A stretch of DNA of 64,000 bases. Origin: Litomosoides sigmodontis. Taxonomy: Eukaryota; Nematoda; Chromadorea; Rhabditida; Onchocercidae. Below the pieces are notes generated by a model, which saw only the letters and a program-made list of their open reading frames with translations, ran no database searches and had not been told where the DNA came from. Numbering within the stretch: position 1 is the stretch's first letter; every line of letters begins with the position of its first letter. The stretch is taken from contig OY718807.1 in assembly GCA_963070105.1 (NCBI GenBank), positions 6,552,983-6,616,982 of the forward strand, written 5' to 3'. Below, piece by piece: positions 61,701 through 64,000 of this stretch. Made by a program: the position numbers and the translations under genes.

Positions 61701-63755
61701 ATTTCCATATCTGACAAACAGAGCGCTCCAGCTAAATAGCAACCCGGCCAACCGAATTTCGGAAGTCTGAAGCAAATTTGCCGTTTTATAACTTTAGGGA
61801 AAACATGTTTGGTAGCATAAAGACCAACATAAAGACCAAAACAACATACTTATCTTCCGGAATTTGACCAACGTATACAACGCCAACTTCACCTGGTTTC
61901 ATTCTTCTCGTGCCGAATTTTTTCCCTTCCCCTTTTACAGCACCTGGAATTAAGAGTAACTATCGTGCAAATCGGTTTACTTTTTGCTGCAGTTTAAATT
62001 GAATATTAAGATAAAATGGAGATAAATACTATCAATTATGTGAAAAGTTTGCAAAAATTGTCGCAGAGCCACATATAAGAGTAATTATTTTTTTAATTAT
62101 AACGTTTTCTTAAAACAAAGCGATTACGAAATGTCAGAAACAAAAAAGTACATTTAAAAGAAAATATTCTATATTGTTAAATCAACACAATGAACTGCAA
62201 CATTAAAATTCGTAAAGAATAGAACACACTTTTGTAATTTGAAAAACAATCCAAATTGATCGCTGATGCAAGCTTCAATTTTAAAATTAATACCGTTTCG
62301 CGGTATTTTTCTAATAGAGATGCATCTTCATGTCTAATCTGTACACGAACGCGGTACTCGCCTTTCTCTAATTTCAGAATATACTGAAATCATAGCGTTT
62401 ATAAATTCTCATCAGAACCGAAGACAATATTTTAGATTTATACAAAAATTAACTATTTAATCACCTCGAGTGGAAATTATAATTGAAAAAAAAACAATCA
62501 TACACTCAAATAGATAGTGCTGGCATCATAAGTATATAAACCACCCTGCTACTCAAAATGTTTAGAATGTTAATTGCTATATAACGGGAATCTGCATCTA
62601 CTCCAGGCCTCATAACTAAACTTTATTCAAAATTCACCGTCCTTAAGACATATTAGATACTGAAATTCACTTCACTTTATTAGGTTTCATTTTTTCATGA
62701 AATCATGAATAAAAAAGAAAACCCGGTCAGGATATGGAGCACTGCTTCCAACATATTGCTTTGTTGTAGAGAAAATCATAATATGTACATCGTCAAATGC
62801 ACTTTCGTAGAGGTAGTCGGTTATGCCAGGCAATTCAACATATGCATCGGTTGCTTTTTGCACTAGAAAAAAATACTGTGTTGTTACTTGTTAACGTTGC
62901 CATCAACATTTCTGCAATCAGCTAGCAAAATCTAAAGTACTTCAGTTCTGCCTAATACATATTTTGCATATAGTGAAAATTACAAAAAGCGAGCTCATTT
63001 ATGCAACAGTATGATAAAAGAAAGAAATTGATCAAACTGTCACCTGAAGAAACCACGCTAACCTGATAAATTTGACTGCTGGAACTTTCAGTTCTGATTT
63101 CTATTGAAACGAATCCTAACAAAAACATAACAAATTAAGTTGAGAAAGAAACTAACAAGAAAAGTTATAAGTGAGAAGCAAACGAAAAGTTTGCAGGTCG
63201 GTGAAGAAGAGATCGCGTGATCCAAGAGGCTGCACTTTTGCTTCCGCTGGTCGAAGTGGTTGGCAAATATAACGGAATGTTATTGATGGTCGCACATATT
63301 CAAACCTCATCTTCGAATTACATACAGTAAAATGGAATGGCGTCTGAGTTGAAAACTGAAAAAGAATGGAGTCTCTGTTGAAACTGCGACGTAATTTAAA
63401 TAATTACCGTCAAGATCAAGTTAACTTAGTTTACTTAAAATTTTTAGCCGTTGTCAAAATACCGACTTTTTTATGTCGATTGGTTTCCTATGTCTACGAA
63501 AATAAAGTGCAGAAGAAATGTAATATTTTTCTACATAACCAGTTCATAGGTATTAAATCTTTATCATACCATGTTTAATACAGTAGGAGAGGGGATAGCA
63601 CCACGAAATACTAATTCAGTCTCCACTGTCGCTTCACCCAAATTGGACCACCACTTGGTTATGCATAATTCCATTGTACGTCCGCCACGCAATACGACAG
63701 CAAATTGTTCTTCTTGATTTTGTTCTAGCGATACTGTCTGAACAGGATTTAAAAC
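58783..63755 (-). CDS. tpp-2: Tripeptidyl peptidase II, C-terminal 632 residues (5' part beyond window)
   Basis: TPP2 is a giant cytosolic subtilisin-type exopeptidase that removes tripeptides downstream of the proteasome. Minus-strand exons: 63755-63570, 63355-63157, 62862-62723, 62383-62230, 61943-61850, 61766-61564, 61337-61192, 61013-60883, 60769-60565, 60221-60075, 59750-59676, 59196-59068 and 58872-58783, all in phase. Landmarks in order shared with human TPP2: LRPAEAKVQPLGSRDLF, LLLTYNF, LYESAFDD, LKLEKGEYRVRVQIRHED, FGWPGCYLAGALCLS, EALRDFYTQWLGKL, DMENRKSAIVDAL, HYGRALKYLKKAS, EQLGWMHIAS and a C-terminus ending YRLF. The Asp/His/Ser catalytic part is upstream and off the edge. The next 5' exon should lie between 63800 and 64000 or beyond; a frame reading HEWCAWLLRFLK with a good donor at about 63823 is suggestive but lacks an acceptor. 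Confidence 0.95.
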
Positions 63756-64000
63756 CTAATTTCCATTCAATTATCCAATTCTATACTGAGAAGTTAAAGA
63801 AATACGGAGATACCTTCAGAAAACGTAACAGCCAAGCACACCATTCGTGTTAAAATAAAAGATCTTTATTTTTCAGTTTTATTATAACATAAACTATTTT
63901 TGTTGTGCTATAAATCTGAAAAGCAAACTAAAACTTGTAGTAAAATCCAACAGGTGTTTAGACCATGCTCGAATTTAATCATAATCTTCTCACTTTATGA
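63756..64000. other. Window edge inside the tpp-2 gene
   Basis: Intron sequence and possibly part of one more TPP2 exon (about 63823-63858 on the minus strand). No boundary can be fixed. Confidence 0.4.

Noticed and set aside
62231..62293. Intron after the TPP2 segment ending YRET
   Set aside because: Reading straight through aligns without gaps to human TPP2, so no intron is needed there.
63073..63130. Apparent TPP2 exon (FVSIEIRTESSSSQ)
   Set aside because: Phase would create a stop codon; joining 63157 to 62862 gives a continuous match to TPP2.

Overview
The window looks like nuclear DNA from a filarial nematode (Brugia/Wuchereria/Loa-like). It is strongly AT-rich, its genes are split into many short exons with nematode-type TTTTCAG acceptors, and it carries a clear homologue of the long RS-tailed cyclophilin known from Brugia malayi (838 aa in my exon model, against about 843 aa that I recall for the Brugia protein). 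Splice models were built by hand from GT/AG sites, reading phase and remembered family sequences. No RNA or database evidence was available.

Layout from left to right. (1) 1-1132, + strand: 3' end of a septin gene. (2) About 2859-4829, - strand: an unrecognised gene, probably encoding a secreted or extracellular protein with a small cysteine-rich segment. (3) 6089-15976, - strand: a complete 26-exon IFT121/WDR35 gene (C. elegans ifta-1; 1189 aa), with a perfect-consensus X-box (RFX/DAF-19 site) about 110 bp upstream of its start codon. (4) 15977-22137: 6 kb with no gene I can support. (5) 22138-35928, + strand: a MEC-2/STO-like stomatin gene with two candidate alternative first exons, very long 5' introns holding an (AAAT)n array and a perfect AT hairpin, and a well-supported stomatin core at 31841-35928. 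(6) 35929-46010: 10 kb that is mostly featureless, except for a decayed coding-like patch at about 36904-37680 and short direct repeats. (7) 46011-48179, + strand: a small unrecognised type I membrane protein. (8) 48779-50222, - strand: UQCRB, the 14 kDa subunit of respiratory complex III. (9) 51537-56519, + strand: the RS-domain cyclophilin, 13 exons, with His in place of the usual active-site Trp. (10) 58783-63755 and beyond, - strand: the C-terminal 632 aa of tripeptidyl peptidase II (tpp-2), whose 5' part lies off the right edge.

The genes are functionally unrelated (cytoskeleton, cilia, membrane scaffold, respiration, RNA-processing-type cyclophilin, proteolysis), as expected for an ordinary nematode autosomal or X segment. 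I see no tRNA, rRNA, CRISPR, intact transposon or bacterial-type gene cluster. The clearest regulatory discovery is the X-box in front of the ciliary gene. The best candidates for undescribed biology are the two unrecognised secreted or membrane genes and the alternative-promoter structure of the stomatin gene.
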